A stretch of 32,036 bases of DNA. Source: Patescibacteria group bacterium (GTDB taxonomy: Bacteria > Patescibacteriota > Minisyncoccia > Portnoybacterales > UBA2143). Under the pieces are notes generated by a model, which was not told the DNA's origin, ran no database searches, and saw only the letters and a list, made by a program, of their open reading frames with translations. The stretch covers positions 1 through 32,036 of the forward strand of contig JAHJOV010000020.1 in the NCBI GenBank assembly GCA_018820085.1, written 5' to 3'. Shown in pieces: positions 1-7,281 of the stretch (its first letter is position 1; every line of letters begins with the position of its first letter). A program made the translations under genes and the position numbers.

Positions 1-1
1 A

Positions 2-685
2 TACAAAGAAAAAATTAAAAGAATAATGACTACTCCCGAAATGAGAAGAATGCTTAGCAGAAGAGCAAAGAAACAATGGGAAAATGAAGAATATAAGCAG
101 TATATGACTAAAAAGTTTTTAGAATTTTATAACAACTCTCCAGAATATAGAAAAAAGAATAATGAATTATTAAATAAAGTTCAAAAAGAATATTGGTCTA
201 AAAAAGAAAACAGAATAAAACAAGCTAAAAAGGTTAAGAAATATTTTGAATTACATCCAGAAAAAAGAGAAGAATATTCTTTATTATCAAAACAGCAATG
301 GCAAGATTTAGAATTATTAGCTTGGCGTAAACAAAAAACAAGAGAACAGTGGACAGATGATTTTAGAATAAAAAGAAGAAAAGCCCTAAACAAAACCTAC
401 CATAAGAAGACAGTTGAATTTTTGAAAGGCGTTTATGAGCAGTATGGTAATTTTGAAAAATACGATATTTTGAGAGTTGAGACAAAAGATCATTCTCTTT
501 TGAAGTTTTCAACATTTTGTGAGATGTTTTTTAACGGGAATAAAAAGAATGCTTATGAGGCCGTAAGGAAATATAATCATAAAATTAAAAAGATAATCAG
601 GGTTAGAAAAAAAATAGATGTCTATGATTTAGAAGTAGAGAAAACCCATAATTTTGCTCTGTCTTCTGGGATTTTTGTTCATAAC
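2..685 (+). other. GyrB intein, C-terminal part
   Basis: Protein-splicing element. Its C-terminal splicing block is visible: [19 protein letters not shown], then VHN ending at base 685, followed by a Ser as the first C-extein residue. The penultimate His and terminal Asn needed for Asn cyclisation are both present. The preceding 180 or so residues are very rich in Lys, Glu and aromatics. They show a repeated pattern of about 20-25 residues with W or Y followed by R/K-rich helices, resembling the modular DNA-binding repeats of homing endonucleases. No LAGLIDADG or complete HNH motif is visible, but the N-terminal half is outside the window, so endonuclease status is undecided. Confidence 0.9.
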
Positions 686-1297
686 AGCGCAAAACAGGGA
701 AGAGATAGAAAATTTCAGGCTATTCTTCCTTTAAGAGGTAAGGTTCTTAATGTTGAAAAGGCGCGATTAGATAAAGCTTTAACTTCCAAGGAAATCAGAG
801 CTCTAATTATTGCTTTGGGTACAGCTATTGCCGAAGAGTTTGATATTAGTAAATTACGTTATCATGCGATTATTATTATGGCTGATGCTGATGTTGATGG
901 TTCTCATATTAGAACTTTGCTTTTAACACTCTTTTTCCGTTATTTTCCAGAAATTATTAATCAAGGTCATCTATATATTGCTCAACCGCCACTCTATCGT
1001 CTTTCTAAGGGGAAAAGATCAGAATACGTTTATACTGATGTAGATAAAGATAAAATATTAGTTGAGATGGGTAAAGATGGAGTTAATATTCAGCGTTACA
1101 AAGGTTTAGGTGAAATGAATCCAGGTGAATTATGGGAAACAACTATGAATCCAGCTAATCGAGTTATGAAAAAAGTTTTAGTTGATGACGCTAAGGAAGC
1201 AGATAAAATTTTCGATATTTTAATGGGTAATGAAGTTGCTCCAAGAAAGAAGTTTATTCAAACCCACGCTAAGAAGGTAAAAAATCTAGATGTTTAA
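2..1297 (+). CDS. gyrB: DNA gyrase subunit B, 3' part, interrupted by an intein (partial)
   Basis: This is the C-terminal part of the ATPase subunit of DNA gyrase. The frame is open to the left edge, so the N-terminal GyrB domains lie outside the window. The first 684 bases encode the end of an intein, and the C-extein starts at the Ser codon at 686 ([11 protein letters not shown]). The extein contains the TOPRIM metal motif [11 protein letters not shown], the [11 protein letters not shown] segment and the tail [18 protein letters not shown], all standard for GyrB. The usual sequence before SAKQGRD is EGDSAGG, a known intein insertion point. After splicing, the visible extein is about 203 residues. 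ParE is a possible alternative, but the TOPRIM and tail wording fits GyrB. A repeat cluster starts 9 bases after the stop. Confidence 0.93.
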   Translation, partial: YKEKIKRIMTTPEMRRMLSRRAKKQWENEEYKQYMTKKFLEFYNNSPEYRKKNNELLNKVQKEYWSKKENRIKQAKKVKKYFELHPEKREEYSLLSKQQWQDLELLAWRKQKTREQWTDDFRIKRRKALNKTYHKKTVEFLKGVYEQYGNFEKYDILRVETKDHSLLKFSTFCEMFFNGNKKNAYEAVRKYNHKIKKIIRVRKKIDVYDLEVEKTHNFALSSGIFVHNSAKQGRDRKFQAILPLRGKVLNVEKARLDKALTSKEIRALIIALGTAIAEEFDISKLRYHAIIIMADADVDGSHIRTLLLTLFFRYFPEIINQGHLYIAQPPLYRLSKGKRSEYVYTDVDKDKILVEMGKDGVNIQRYKGLGEMNPGELWETTMNPANRVMKKVLVDDAKEADKIFDILMGNEVAPRKKFIQTHAKKVKNLDV

Positions 1298-1306
1298 AGC
1301 TAAGAT

Positions 1307-1419
1307 GAGGTCTGACCTCAGCAGAGGTCCGACCTCTGCGGAATGCGGCCTCAGAATTAAGGTCGGACCTTGTTTTGCCGAACCTCTGCTGAGGTGCGGA
1401 CAAAAAAATGTACGACCTT
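1307..1419. repeat. Composite palindromic repeat (B hairpin plus family A)
   Basis: Fills most of the gap between gyrB and the secE promoter. It contains two short palindromes (GAGGTCTGACCTC at 1307-1319 and AGAGGTCCGACCTCT at 1323-1337). A linker with GCGGAATG and TCAGAATT follows, and then a 61-nt family A palindrome at 1359-1419. The same order, reverse-complemented, occurs at 9939-10055, so the composite is a unit. It is more GC-rich than the flanking genes. Confidence 0.9.
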
Positions 1420-1443
1420 ACTAAAATGGACATTGGTTAATCC

Positions 1444-1472
1444 TTGACAGTATAATAATATTGGAATAAGAT
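1444..1472 (+). promoter_or_regulatory. Promoter of the secE-nusG-rplK operon
   Basis: TTGACA (1444-1449) is followed after 17 bases by TAAGAT (1467-1472). An alternative is TGGACA (1427-1432), 18 bases, then a perfect TATAAT (1451-1456). In that case the -35 sits just after the repeat, and the leader would include the hairpin at 1482-1499. Confidence 0.6.
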
Positions 1473-1481
1473 AAGGGTAAT

Positions 1482-1499
1482 AGCCCTTGGGGGCTTTTT
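1482..1499 (+). terminator. Terminator-like hairpin in the secE leader
   Basis: AGCCC (1482-1486), loop TTGG, GGGCT (1491-1495), then a run of T to 1499. It lies between the promoter and the secE start at 1507. AAGGG (1473-1477) could instead pair with CCCTT (1484-1488), which would prevent the terminator stem. The arrangement is attenuator-like. It is only meaningful if transcription starts at the upstream promoter option. Confidence 0.4.
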
Positions 1500-1506
1500 A
1501 AATACA

Positions 1507-1707
1507 ATGGAGATTAGTCAATTACCTACAAAATTAATCACCTTTTTGAAAGAAGTCCGCATTGAATTAAAGCGGGTGACTTGGCTTACACGTCAAGATA
1601 CTATTAGACAAACTTTAATAGTTATTGGCTTCACCTTAGCCGTAGCTGCTTTTTTGGGTGGTTTGGACTTTTTATTTTCATATTTACTTAATAAGTTTGT
1701 GATTTAA
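1507..1707 (+). CDS. secE: Preprotein translocase subunit SecE
   Basis: Small subunit of the SecYEG protein-conducting channel in the inner membrane. The 66-residue protein has the short bacterial SecE form: an amphipathic N-terminal helix with LKEVRIELKRVTWLTRQD, then one transmembrane helix (about residues 38-60). The ELKRVTWPT-like motif is the family signature. It is the first gene of the conserved secE-nusG-rplK order, with nusG starting 2 bases after its stop. No Shine-Dalgarno sequence is visible before the ATG. Confidence 0.95.
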   Translation: MEISQLPTKLITFLKEVRIELKRVTWLTRQDTIRQTLIVIGFTLAVAAFLGGLDFLFSYLLNKFVI

Positions 1708-1708
1708 T

Positions 1709-2251
1709 ATGCCTAAGCAAATACAACAAGGAAGAAATTGGTATGTTCTCCATACGTATTCTGGTTATGAAGAAGCTGTTGCTCGAAATTTGAAACAGCG
1801 TATTGAGTCTATGAATATGGAGGATAAGATTTTTAGCGTTTTAGTTCCAACTGAGAAAAAGATTAAAATTAAAAAGAGTAAAAGAGTCATTGAAGAAGAA
1901 AAAATCTATCCTGGTTATGTTTTAGTTGAAATGATTGTCACTGATGATTCTTGGTATGTAGTTAGAAATACTCCTCGAGTAACTGGTTTTATTGGCGCTG
2001 GAACAGTACCAACTCCAATTTCTGAAGAAGAAATTAAGTCATTACAAAAGAGAATGGGTGTTGATGAGCCAGAATACAAGATTAATTTTGTTGTTGGTGA
2101 TGGAGTTAAAATTACTGATGGCCCATTTAAGGATTTTGATGGTAAAGTTTCAGAAATTGATGAGAAGCGAGGCAAGATTAAGGTTCTTGTTTCTATGTTT
2201 GGTCGAGAAACACCAGTTGAATTAGATTTTTTGCAAGTAGATAAATTATAA
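1709..2251 (+). CDS. nusG: Transcription termination/antitermination protein NusG
   Basis: Elongation factor that binds RNA polymerase and can link it to Rho or to the ribosome. The 180-residue length is typical. The N-terminal NGN domain begins with [19 protein letters not shown] and contains [11 protein letters not shown] and [12 protein letters not shown], all hallmark NusG segments. The C-terminal KOW domain contains [19 protein letters not shown] and ends with [12 protein letters not shown]. It lies between secE and rplK with 1-base gaps, indicating one transcript. Confidence 0.97.
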   Translation: MPKQIQQGRNWYVLHTYSGYEEAVARNLKQRIESMNMEDKIFSVLVPTEKKIKIKKSKRVIEEEKIYPGYVLVEMIVTDDSWYVVRNTPRVTGFIGAGTVPTPISEEEIKSLQKRMGVDEPEYKINFVVGDGVKITDGPFKDFDGKVSEIDEKRGKIKVLVSMFGRETPVELDFLQVDKL

Positions 2252-2252
2252 T

Positions 2253-2675
2253 ATGGCAAAATTAATAAAAACAACTATTAAGTTACAAATTAAAGCTGGA
2301 CAAGCGAATCCGACTCCACCAATTGGTCCGGCTTTAGGTCAACATGGTTTAAATATTCAGGATTTTTGTAGTAGATTTAATGCTGCTACTCAAGAAATGT
2401 CTGGCGATATTATTCCTGTTGAAATTACGGTTTATGAGGATCGAACTTTTGATTTTAGATTAAAAACTCCACCAGCCGTTGATTTGCTTAGAAAGGCAGC
2501 TGGAATTGAAAAGGGTTCTGGAACACCGCATAAGAAAAAAGTTGGTAAAGTAACTAAAGACCAAATTAAACAAATTGCTGAAAAAAAGATGGTTGATTTA
2601 AATGCTTTTAATCCAGAACAAGCTCAAAAAATCATTGAAGGCACGGCAAGGAGTATGGGTGTTGATGTTAAATAA
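2253..2675 (+). CDS. rplK: 50S ribosomal protein L11 (uL11)
   Basis: Component of the GTPase-associated centre of the large ribosomal subunit. The 140 residues match the family length. The N-terminal domain shows [20 protein letters not shown] followed by HGLNIQDFC. The C-terminal rRNA-binding domain includes [19 protein letters not shown] and ends with [12 protein letters not shown]. It starts 1 base after nusG. rplA (L1), which normally follows directly, is absent. A terminator-like hairpin and a deaminase gene come next. Confidence 0.97.
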   Translation: MAKLIKTTIKLQIKAGQANPTPPIGPALGQHGLNIQDFCSRFNAATQEMSGDIIPVEITVYEDRTFDFRLKTPPAVDLLRKAAGIEKGSGTPHKKKVGKVTKDQIKQIAEKKMVDLNAFNPEQAQKIIEGTARSMGVDVK

Positions 2676-2698
2676 TAGAGATTTTGATAATTATTTAG

Positions 2699-2737
2699 AG
2701 CCTTATTGGGTTATTGATCCTTTAGGGCTTTATTTTT
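2699..2737 (+). terminator. Terminator after rplK
   Basis: AGCCTTA (2699-2705) can pair with TAGGGCT (2723-2729) through 7 pairs including one G-U, with a small inner GG/CC pairing. A T-rich run follows. It ends the secE-nusG-rplK transcript. Confidence 0.6.
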
Positions 2738-2785
2738 CAATTTTTTTATTATAGAATGAGATGGGGGAGAAAGAGGTTAAAAAAA

Positions 2786-3331
2786 ATGAAAAAAAGTAAG
2801 AAATTATTGGGAAAAGCAACGAAAAATGTTCCAAAAAAGGTACTGAAAGAAATGATTCTCGAAAAAATAAGTACTTCTTATAAAAGGCCAACTTTTAATG
2901 ATGTTTTGGCTGAAATAGTACTTGCTGTTTCAAAGAGGTCAGTTTGTCTTTTTTATAGCATTGGTACAGTTATTTTTAGAGATAAGCAAGTTTTGTCTTT
3001 AGGTTATAATGGACCATCAAGGGGTGATGTTCATTGTCATAAAGTTGGATGTAGTCGAATAGTCGGAGGTAAACTTAAAAAAGGAGCTGGTATGTGTCGG
3101 GGTAGTCATGCAGAGTTAAATGCTATAGGTAATGCTGCAAATAACGGTATTAATATTAGTGGAGCGAGTATGATTATTTCTTTTAGTCCTTGTAAATCGT
3201 GTGCAAAACAGATAGTAAACCAAAATATTAAAGAAATTTATTATCTTTCTGAGTATAATTTAGATAAAGATGTTGAAAAATATTTAACTCGTCTTGGTGT
3301 TAAGCTTATTCATTATAAAATTAAAAAATAA
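2786..3331 (+). CDS. dCMP deaminase family protein
   Basis: Zinc-dependent deaminase expected to convert dCMP to dUMP, the substrate of the thymidylate synthase encoded next. The zinc and catalytic motifs are HAELNA and SPCKSCA (about residues 108-110, 136 and 139 from the chosen start). The extra Cys/His residues around DVHCHKVGCSRI fit the dCMP deaminase (ComEB-like) subgroup with a second metal site. The frame also has an ATG at 2756. The ATG at 2786 is preferred because AGAGG lies 9 bases upstream, one of the few good ribosome binding sites here, and because a TATAGA box overlaps the upstream ATG. A general cytidine/tRNA deaminase is less likely given the context. Confidence 0.85.
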   Translation: MKKSKKLLGKATKNVPKKVLKEMILEKISTSYKRPTFNDVLAEIVLAVSKRSVCLFYSIGTVIFRDKQVLSLGYNGPSRGDVHCHKVGCSRIVGGKLKKGAGMCRGSHAELNAIGNAANNGINISGASMIISFSPCKSCAKQIVNQNIKEIYYLSEYNLDKDVEKYLTRLGVKLIHYKIKK

Positions 3332-3335
3332 ATAA

Positions 3336-5015
3336 ATGAACGATAAAATAGTAAATTTAATTAAGAATCAAATTGGGTCTAATGGAGAAAAGGGATGGCC
3401 AGTCGTTGCTAGAGATAGAATTTCTTTTCCTTCTTTTTCTGAATTAAGAGTCACTGACGCTAATGTCGGTGTTGCTTTTTTGTGGACGATGAGAGATGCG
3501 ATTATTCCGAAGTTAAAAAAAGAAAATTTAGCTATCGCTGCTAATTTCTATACTCCAGCTGGTATTCAGCCGATGATAAGAAATATTTTAGGAAATCCCT
3601 TTATTAGATATTTTATTTTATTAGGAGAGGAATATTCTTCGAAATCTTCTAATGATCAAGTATCAGATTTGACTAGCGCAAATGCGATAAGAAATTTCTT
3701 TGAAAAAGGAATAGATAATAATAGAAAGATTAAAGGTTTTGAAAACGCTGTTTATTTAGACAAGAATATTCCTATTAAATTAATAGAAAAGGTGAGAAAA
3801 AATGTTGAGTTTATTGATTTAAATAAAAAAATGCCAACGGCTTCTTTAGACAAAAAAATCAAGGAAGCAAACAAGTTAGTCAAGACTTTTAAAGAAAAAG
3901 AACCCTTTATGATACCTCAAGTTTTTGATTATGAGCAAACTGAGGACTCTTTTCCTTATGAAGGAGGGCCTATTATTGTTTATGGAGGAAATATTCCTGA
4001 AGCTTGGATAAAGATGATCAGTAATATTTATCGATACGGGAGAAAAAATTTAATGAATGCTAATACAGATAGATGGGTTAAGGAAATAAATGATATGACG
4101 GTGGTTATTCATAATCCTCAAGATATGGATTTATCAATTAATCCGTTTTTAATTCCTTTAACCAAAGAGAAAATAGAGGCTTATAAAAAGGAAATCCTAT
4201 CTCCTTTATTACCCAAGGGTAAAGCCTATACTTACGGGAATAAGTTAAGAGCCTATTATTATCCTGATCCTGAAAAGATTAAAGAACTTGTTAATACTAA
4301 AGAATATAAGGATTTTGAATTTGGGCAGGGTAAATGGTTGGATAAAAATATTCGTTATAAGAAAGGTTATTGTGAGATTAATCAGGTTAAAGATGCTATT
4401 GATACTTTAAAAAGAGACCCTTATTCAAAAACATGTGTAGCGATAACTTGGCATGTTGCTGATGAATTGATGAGAAAACATAAATCTTCTCCGTGTTTAG
4501 TGTTTTTACAGGTATTAGTTCAAGATGAAAAATTGAATTTAACTGTATTTTTCAGAAGTCATGATATGACACAGGGTTGGCCTGAAAATGCTTATGGTTG
4601 TGCTGCAATTCAAGAAGAAATTGCTAAAGGTATTGGAGTTGATTCTGGTCTGTTAACTATTATTTCTGGAAGTGCTCAGATCTATAATAATTATTATCAG
4701 CAAGTTGAAGGAATGTTAAAAAAATATAAGAATGTAATGAAAAGGACCTGTCATGATAAAAGAGGAAATTATCAGATTAAAATTGAAAAAAATAAAATCA
4801 TTGTAACTTTACTCCATCCTGAAACTGGGGTGGAGTTGGAAAAATACTCTGGAAAAACAGCATATGATTTAAGAGATAAAATAGCTTCGATATCTTCTTT
4901 AAATACTAATCATGCAATTTATTTAGGAACAGAATTAGCAATTGCCGAAATGTGTCTTAAAAAGAAAAGGTCATATAATCAAGATTCAACTTTCAAAACA
5001 AGTAATTTGTTTTAA
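3336..5015 (+). CDS. Thymidylate synthase with N-terminal MtrA-like domain
   Basis: Expected to methylate dUMP to dTMP using methylene-tetrahydrofolate. The C-terminal part (about residues 340-520) has ThyA hallmarks: the nucleophile in SSPCLVF (Cys387), the phosphate-binding FFRSHD (Arg407), QGWPENAYG, and SGSAQIYNN in place of the usual GDxHxYxNH. It is nearer the divergent archaeal/methanogen type than Escherichia coli ThyA. The N-terminal part (about 20-165) resembles tetrahydromethanopterin S-methyltransferase subunit A: GWPVV, a KENLAIAANF segment, NPFIRYFILLGEE and VEFIDL. In MtrA a His following the GAE-like motif ligates the corrinoid cobalt. Here that stretch reads GEEYSSKSSND with no His, so corrinoid binding is doubtful. 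The gene lies 4 bases after the dCMP deaminase and directly before glyA. Confidence 0.85.
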   Translation: MNDKIVNLIKNQIGSNGEKGWPVVARDRISFPSFSELRVTDANVGVAFLWTMRDAIIPKLKKENLAIAANFYTPAGIQPMIRNILGNPFIRYFILLGEEYSSKSSNDQVSDLTSANAIRNFFEKGIDNNRKIKGFENAVYLDKNIPIKLIEKVRKNVEFIDLNKKMPTASLDKKIKEANKLVKTFKEKEPFMIPQVFDYEQTEDSFPYEGGPIIVYGGNIPEAWIKMISNIYRYGRKNLMNANTDRWVKEINDMTVVIHNPQDMDLSINPFLIPLTKEKIEAYKKEILSPLLPKGKAYTYGNKLRAYYYPDPEKIKELVNTKEYKDFEFGQGKWLDKNIRYKKGYCEINQVKDAIDTLKRDPYSKTCVAITWHVADELMRKHKSSPCLVFLQVLVQDEKLNLTVFFRSHDMTQGWPENAYGCAAIQEEIAKGIGVDSGLLTIISGSAQIYNNYYQQVEGMLKKYKNVMKRTCHDKRGNYQIKIEKNKIIVTLLHPETGVELEKYSGKTAYDLRDKIASISSLNTNHAIYLGTELAIAEMCLKKKRSYNQDSTFKTSNLF

Positions 5016-5016
5016 C

Positions 5017-6282
5017 ATGAACAAAGACAAAAATTGGAGATTATTGGAGAAAAACGACAAACAAATATACAAAGCGATTATTGGAGAGGAGAAGCGTCAG
5101 CAAAAAGGAATTGAATTAATTCCTTCGGAAAACTATACTTATCCAGAGGTTTTGGCGGCTAATGGTTCTATTTTGACTAATAAGTATTCGGAAGGATATC
5201 CCAAGAAAAGATATTATGGAGGACAGAAATATACTGATATAGTAGAACAATTGGCTATTGATCGAGCTAAAAAAGTTTTTAAATGTGAGCATGCTAATGT
5301 TCAGCCTTTGTCTGGTTCTCCTATGAATCAGGCAGTTTATTTCGCTTTTTTAAAGCCGGGTGATACGATTTTAGGTATGGATTTATCTCATGGCGGTCAT
5401 CTAACTCATGGAGCGCCTGTTTCTCATATGGGTCAGATTTTTAATTTTATTCGATATAAGACCGATCCAGAGAATAAAGGGAAAATAGACTTTAAGGAAT
5501 TAATGAAAATTGCTAAAAAGCATAAGCCCAAGATTGTTCTTTGCGGATATACTTCTTATCCTCGGGATATTGATTATGCTGGTTTCAAGAAAGTAGCTCA
5601 AGCAGTTGGGGCTATAACCATGGCTGATGTTGCCCATATTGGTGGATTGATTGCTGGTGGTGTTATGAATAATCCTTTTGATTATAGTTTTGATATTGTT
5701 ACCACCACAACACACAAGAGCTTGAGGGGTCCTCGGGGCGGTTTAATTCTATGCAAGGAAAAGTTTGCCCAGGCGATTGATAAATCTGTCTTTCCTGGTT
5801 TACAGGGCGGTCCTCATATGCAAACAATCGCTGCTATTGCTATAACTCTTAAAAAAGCAATGCAACCTGAATTTAAAAAATACACTCAACAAATATTAAA
5901 GAATGCTAAAATATTATCCCAAGTATTAATGAAAAATGGAGCCAAATTAATAACTAATGGAACTGATAATCATATGATGGTGATTGATACAATTAAAAGT
6001 TTTAATCTTGATGGAAGAGTAGCTGAGGAAACTTTGGATAAGATTTCTTTAACAGTTAATAAGCAAATTATTCCGGATGATTCGCATCCTCCTTTGCGGC
6101 CAAGCGGTATTCGTTTAGGAACACCAGCGGCTACGACTAGAGGAATGAAGGAAAAGGAAATGGAAATGATTGGTCAATGGATAATTAAGGCCTTGAATAA
6201 TTATAAGGATGATAAGTTTTTAAAAAAACTAAACAAAGAAGTAGAAACAATGTGTTTAAAGTTTAAAGTCCCGGGGATATAA
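5017..6282 (+). CDS. glyA: Serine hydroxymethyltransferase
   Basis: PLP enzyme converting serine and tetrahydrofolate to glycine and methylene-tetrahydrofolate, the one-carbon donor for the preceding thymidylate synthase. Seen in the protein: ELIPSENYTYPEVLAANGS, the YSEGYPKKRYYGG motif, LSGSPMNQAVY, ADVAHIGGLIAGG, the PLP lysine in TTTTHKSLRGPRGG (about Lys234), and the C-terminal RPSGIRLGTPAATTRGM. The length of 421 residues is normal. The ATG at 5017 follows the thyA stop by one base. An in-frame ATG at 4942 lies inside thyA and would add 25 unrelated residues. A family A repeat begins right after the stop. Confidence 0.97.
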   Translation: MNKDKNWRLLEKNDKQIYKAIIGEEKRQQKGIELIPSENYTYPEVLAANGSILTNKYSEGYPKKRYYGGQKYTDIVEQLAIDRAKKVFKCEHANVQPLSGSPMNQAVYFAFLKPGDTILGMDLSHGGHLTHGAPVSHMGQIFNFIRYKTDPENKGKIDFKELMKIAKKHKPKIVLCGYTSYPRDIDYAGFKKVAQAVGAITMADVAHIGGLIAGGVMNNPFDYSFDIVTTTTHKSLRGPRGGLILCKEKFAQAIDKSVFPGLQGGPHMQTIAAIAITLKKAMQPEFKKYTQQILKNAKILSQVLMKNGAKLITNGTDNHMMVIDTIKSFNLDGRVAEETLDKISLTVNKQIIPDDSHPPLRPSGIRLGTPAATTRGMKEKEMEMIGQWIIKALNNYKDDKFLKKLNKEVETMCLKFKVPGI

Positions 6283-6283
6283 C

Positions 6284-6377
6284 TTCAGAATTAAGGTCGG
6301 ACCTTGTTTTGCCGGACCTCTGCTGAGGTACGGACAAAACAATGTACGACCTTATCAATACGGACCTTATCAACGCG
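6284..6377. repeat. Family A palindrome plus tandem 15-mers before folD
   Basis: A 61-nt family A palindrome (6293-6353), preceded by the linker fragment TTCAGAATT that joins A and B elsewhere. It is followed by two copies of a 15-base unit (GACCTTATCAATACG and GACCTTATCAACGCG, 6348-6377) ending 2 bases before the folD ATG. The unit TTATCAA with an upstream CGGACA 16 bases away resembles a weak promoter. Confidence 0.88.
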
Positions 6378-6379
6378 AT

Positions 6380-7183
6380 ATGAATATTATAGATGGAAAA
6401 AAAATAGCAGATGGGATTTTGGAAGAGTTGAAGGAAGAAATTGAAGAAAAAGAACTTAAACCTTGTTTAGGTATTATTTTAGTAGGAAATAATCTAGCTT
6501 CTCAGCTATACGTTCAGAAAAAAGAACAAGCTACCCAGAAAGTTGGTATTGAAATTAAAAAGAAAGTTTTAACTCAAAATACTTCAGAAGAAGAAATCTT
6601 AAAAATTATTAATCAATTTAATCAAGATAATCAAGTTAATGGTATTTTAGTTCAAATGCCTTTACCTGAAGGGATTAATTCAGATAAAATTATTAAAGCA
6701 ATTAATCTAGAAAAAGATGTTGATGGGTTTTTGTCAGAAAGTAAGTTTGATTCTCCTTTTATTCTAGCCATAGAACAAGCCCTAAAATCAATTGAGGAGG
6801 ATTTAGATGATAAAAAAACAATTGCTCTGGTTAATTCAGAAGTTTTTGGAGAGAGGTTAGAACATAAATTGAGATTATGTGTTAAAAGTATTCGGGCCAT
6901 CGTATGGCCAAATGTATTCGGCCATCCGATGGCCGAATATGATATTATTATCACTGCTTTAGGCAAACCCCATATAATAAAGGGAGACATGGTTAAATCG
7001 GGTGTTATTTTAATAGATGGCGGAATTAGTAAAAAAGATGGTAAAATAGTAGGAGATGTTGATAGGGAAAGTGTTCAAGAAAAAGCCAGTTGGCTTTCAC
7101 CAGTCCCAGGCGGACTTGGTCCTCTAACAGTCGCTTTTCTTTTGCGAAATGTTATAGGGACGGTAATCAAGGTCGGACCTTAA
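6380..7183 (+). CDS. folD: FolD-like methylenetetrahydrofolate dehydrogenase/cyclohydrolase with in-frame repeat
   Basis: Bifunctional one-carbon enzyme interconverting methylene-, methenyl- and formyl-tetrahydrofolate with NADP. Conserved here are YVQKKEQATQKVGI with the catalytic Lys48, GILVQMPLP, EKDVDGF and PVPGGLGPLTVAFLLRN near the end. Several usual features are altered. The PCTPxG segment reads FDSPFILA. The cofactor loop GRSxxVGxP reads VNSEVFGER. Residues 171-187 (IRAIVWPNVFGHPMAEY) come from a 51-nt palindrome placed where the NADP-contacting strand and loop normally lie. The last four residues and the TAA stop come from the 5' arm of the next repeat. Length is 267 residues against about 280-300 usual. 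The enzyme may have altered cofactor use or reduced dehydrogenase activity. The family assignment is firm. Confidence 0.88.
   Translation: MNIIDGKKIADGILEELKEEIEEKELKPCLGIILVGNNLASQLYVQKKEQATQKVGIEIKKKVLTQNTSEEEILKIINQFNQDNQVNGILVQMPLPEGINSDKIIKAINLEKDVDGFLSESKFDSPFILAIEQALKSIEEDLDDKKTIALVNSEVFGERLEHKLRLCVKSIRAIVWPNVFGHPMAEYDIIITALGKPHIIKGDMVKSGVILIDGGISKKDGKIVGDVDRESVQEKASWLSPVPGGLGPLTVAFLLRNVIGTVIKVGP
6890..6940 (+). repeat. Family 2 in-frame palindromic element in folD
   Basis: A 51-nt imperfect palindrome with arms starting ATTCGGGCCATCGTATGGCC and ending GGCCATCCGATGGCCGAAT. It is read as IRAIVWPNVFGHPMAEY (folD residues 171-187). The same element in the same frame occurs at 22241-22291 and 22727-22777. 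No intergenic copy is seen in this window. Confidence 0.9.
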
Positions 7184-7272
7184 AATGCCGAACCTTTCTC
7201 AACGAAAATTTAAAATATGAGGTAATTTAATAAGGTTAGATGGAAAGGTTCGGCATTTTAAGGTCCGACCTT
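7169..7272. repeat. Long inverted repeat spanning folD stop and gatB start
   Basis: Two perfectly complementary 30-base arms (7169-7198 and 7243-7272) begin AAGGTCGGACCTTAAAATGC and flank a 44-base AT-rich centre. The left arm supplies the folD stop codon at 7181-7183. The right arm is followed by TATCACGCAG and the gatB ATG. The layout is MITE-like and related to family A through its outer arm sequence. Confidence 0.92.
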
Positions 7273-7281
7273 ATCACGCAG

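Noticed and set aside
7240-7281. Longer GatB N-terminus from ATG at 7240
   Set aside because: The extra codons come from the repeat arm, and GatB proteins start near the VIGLEIH strand.
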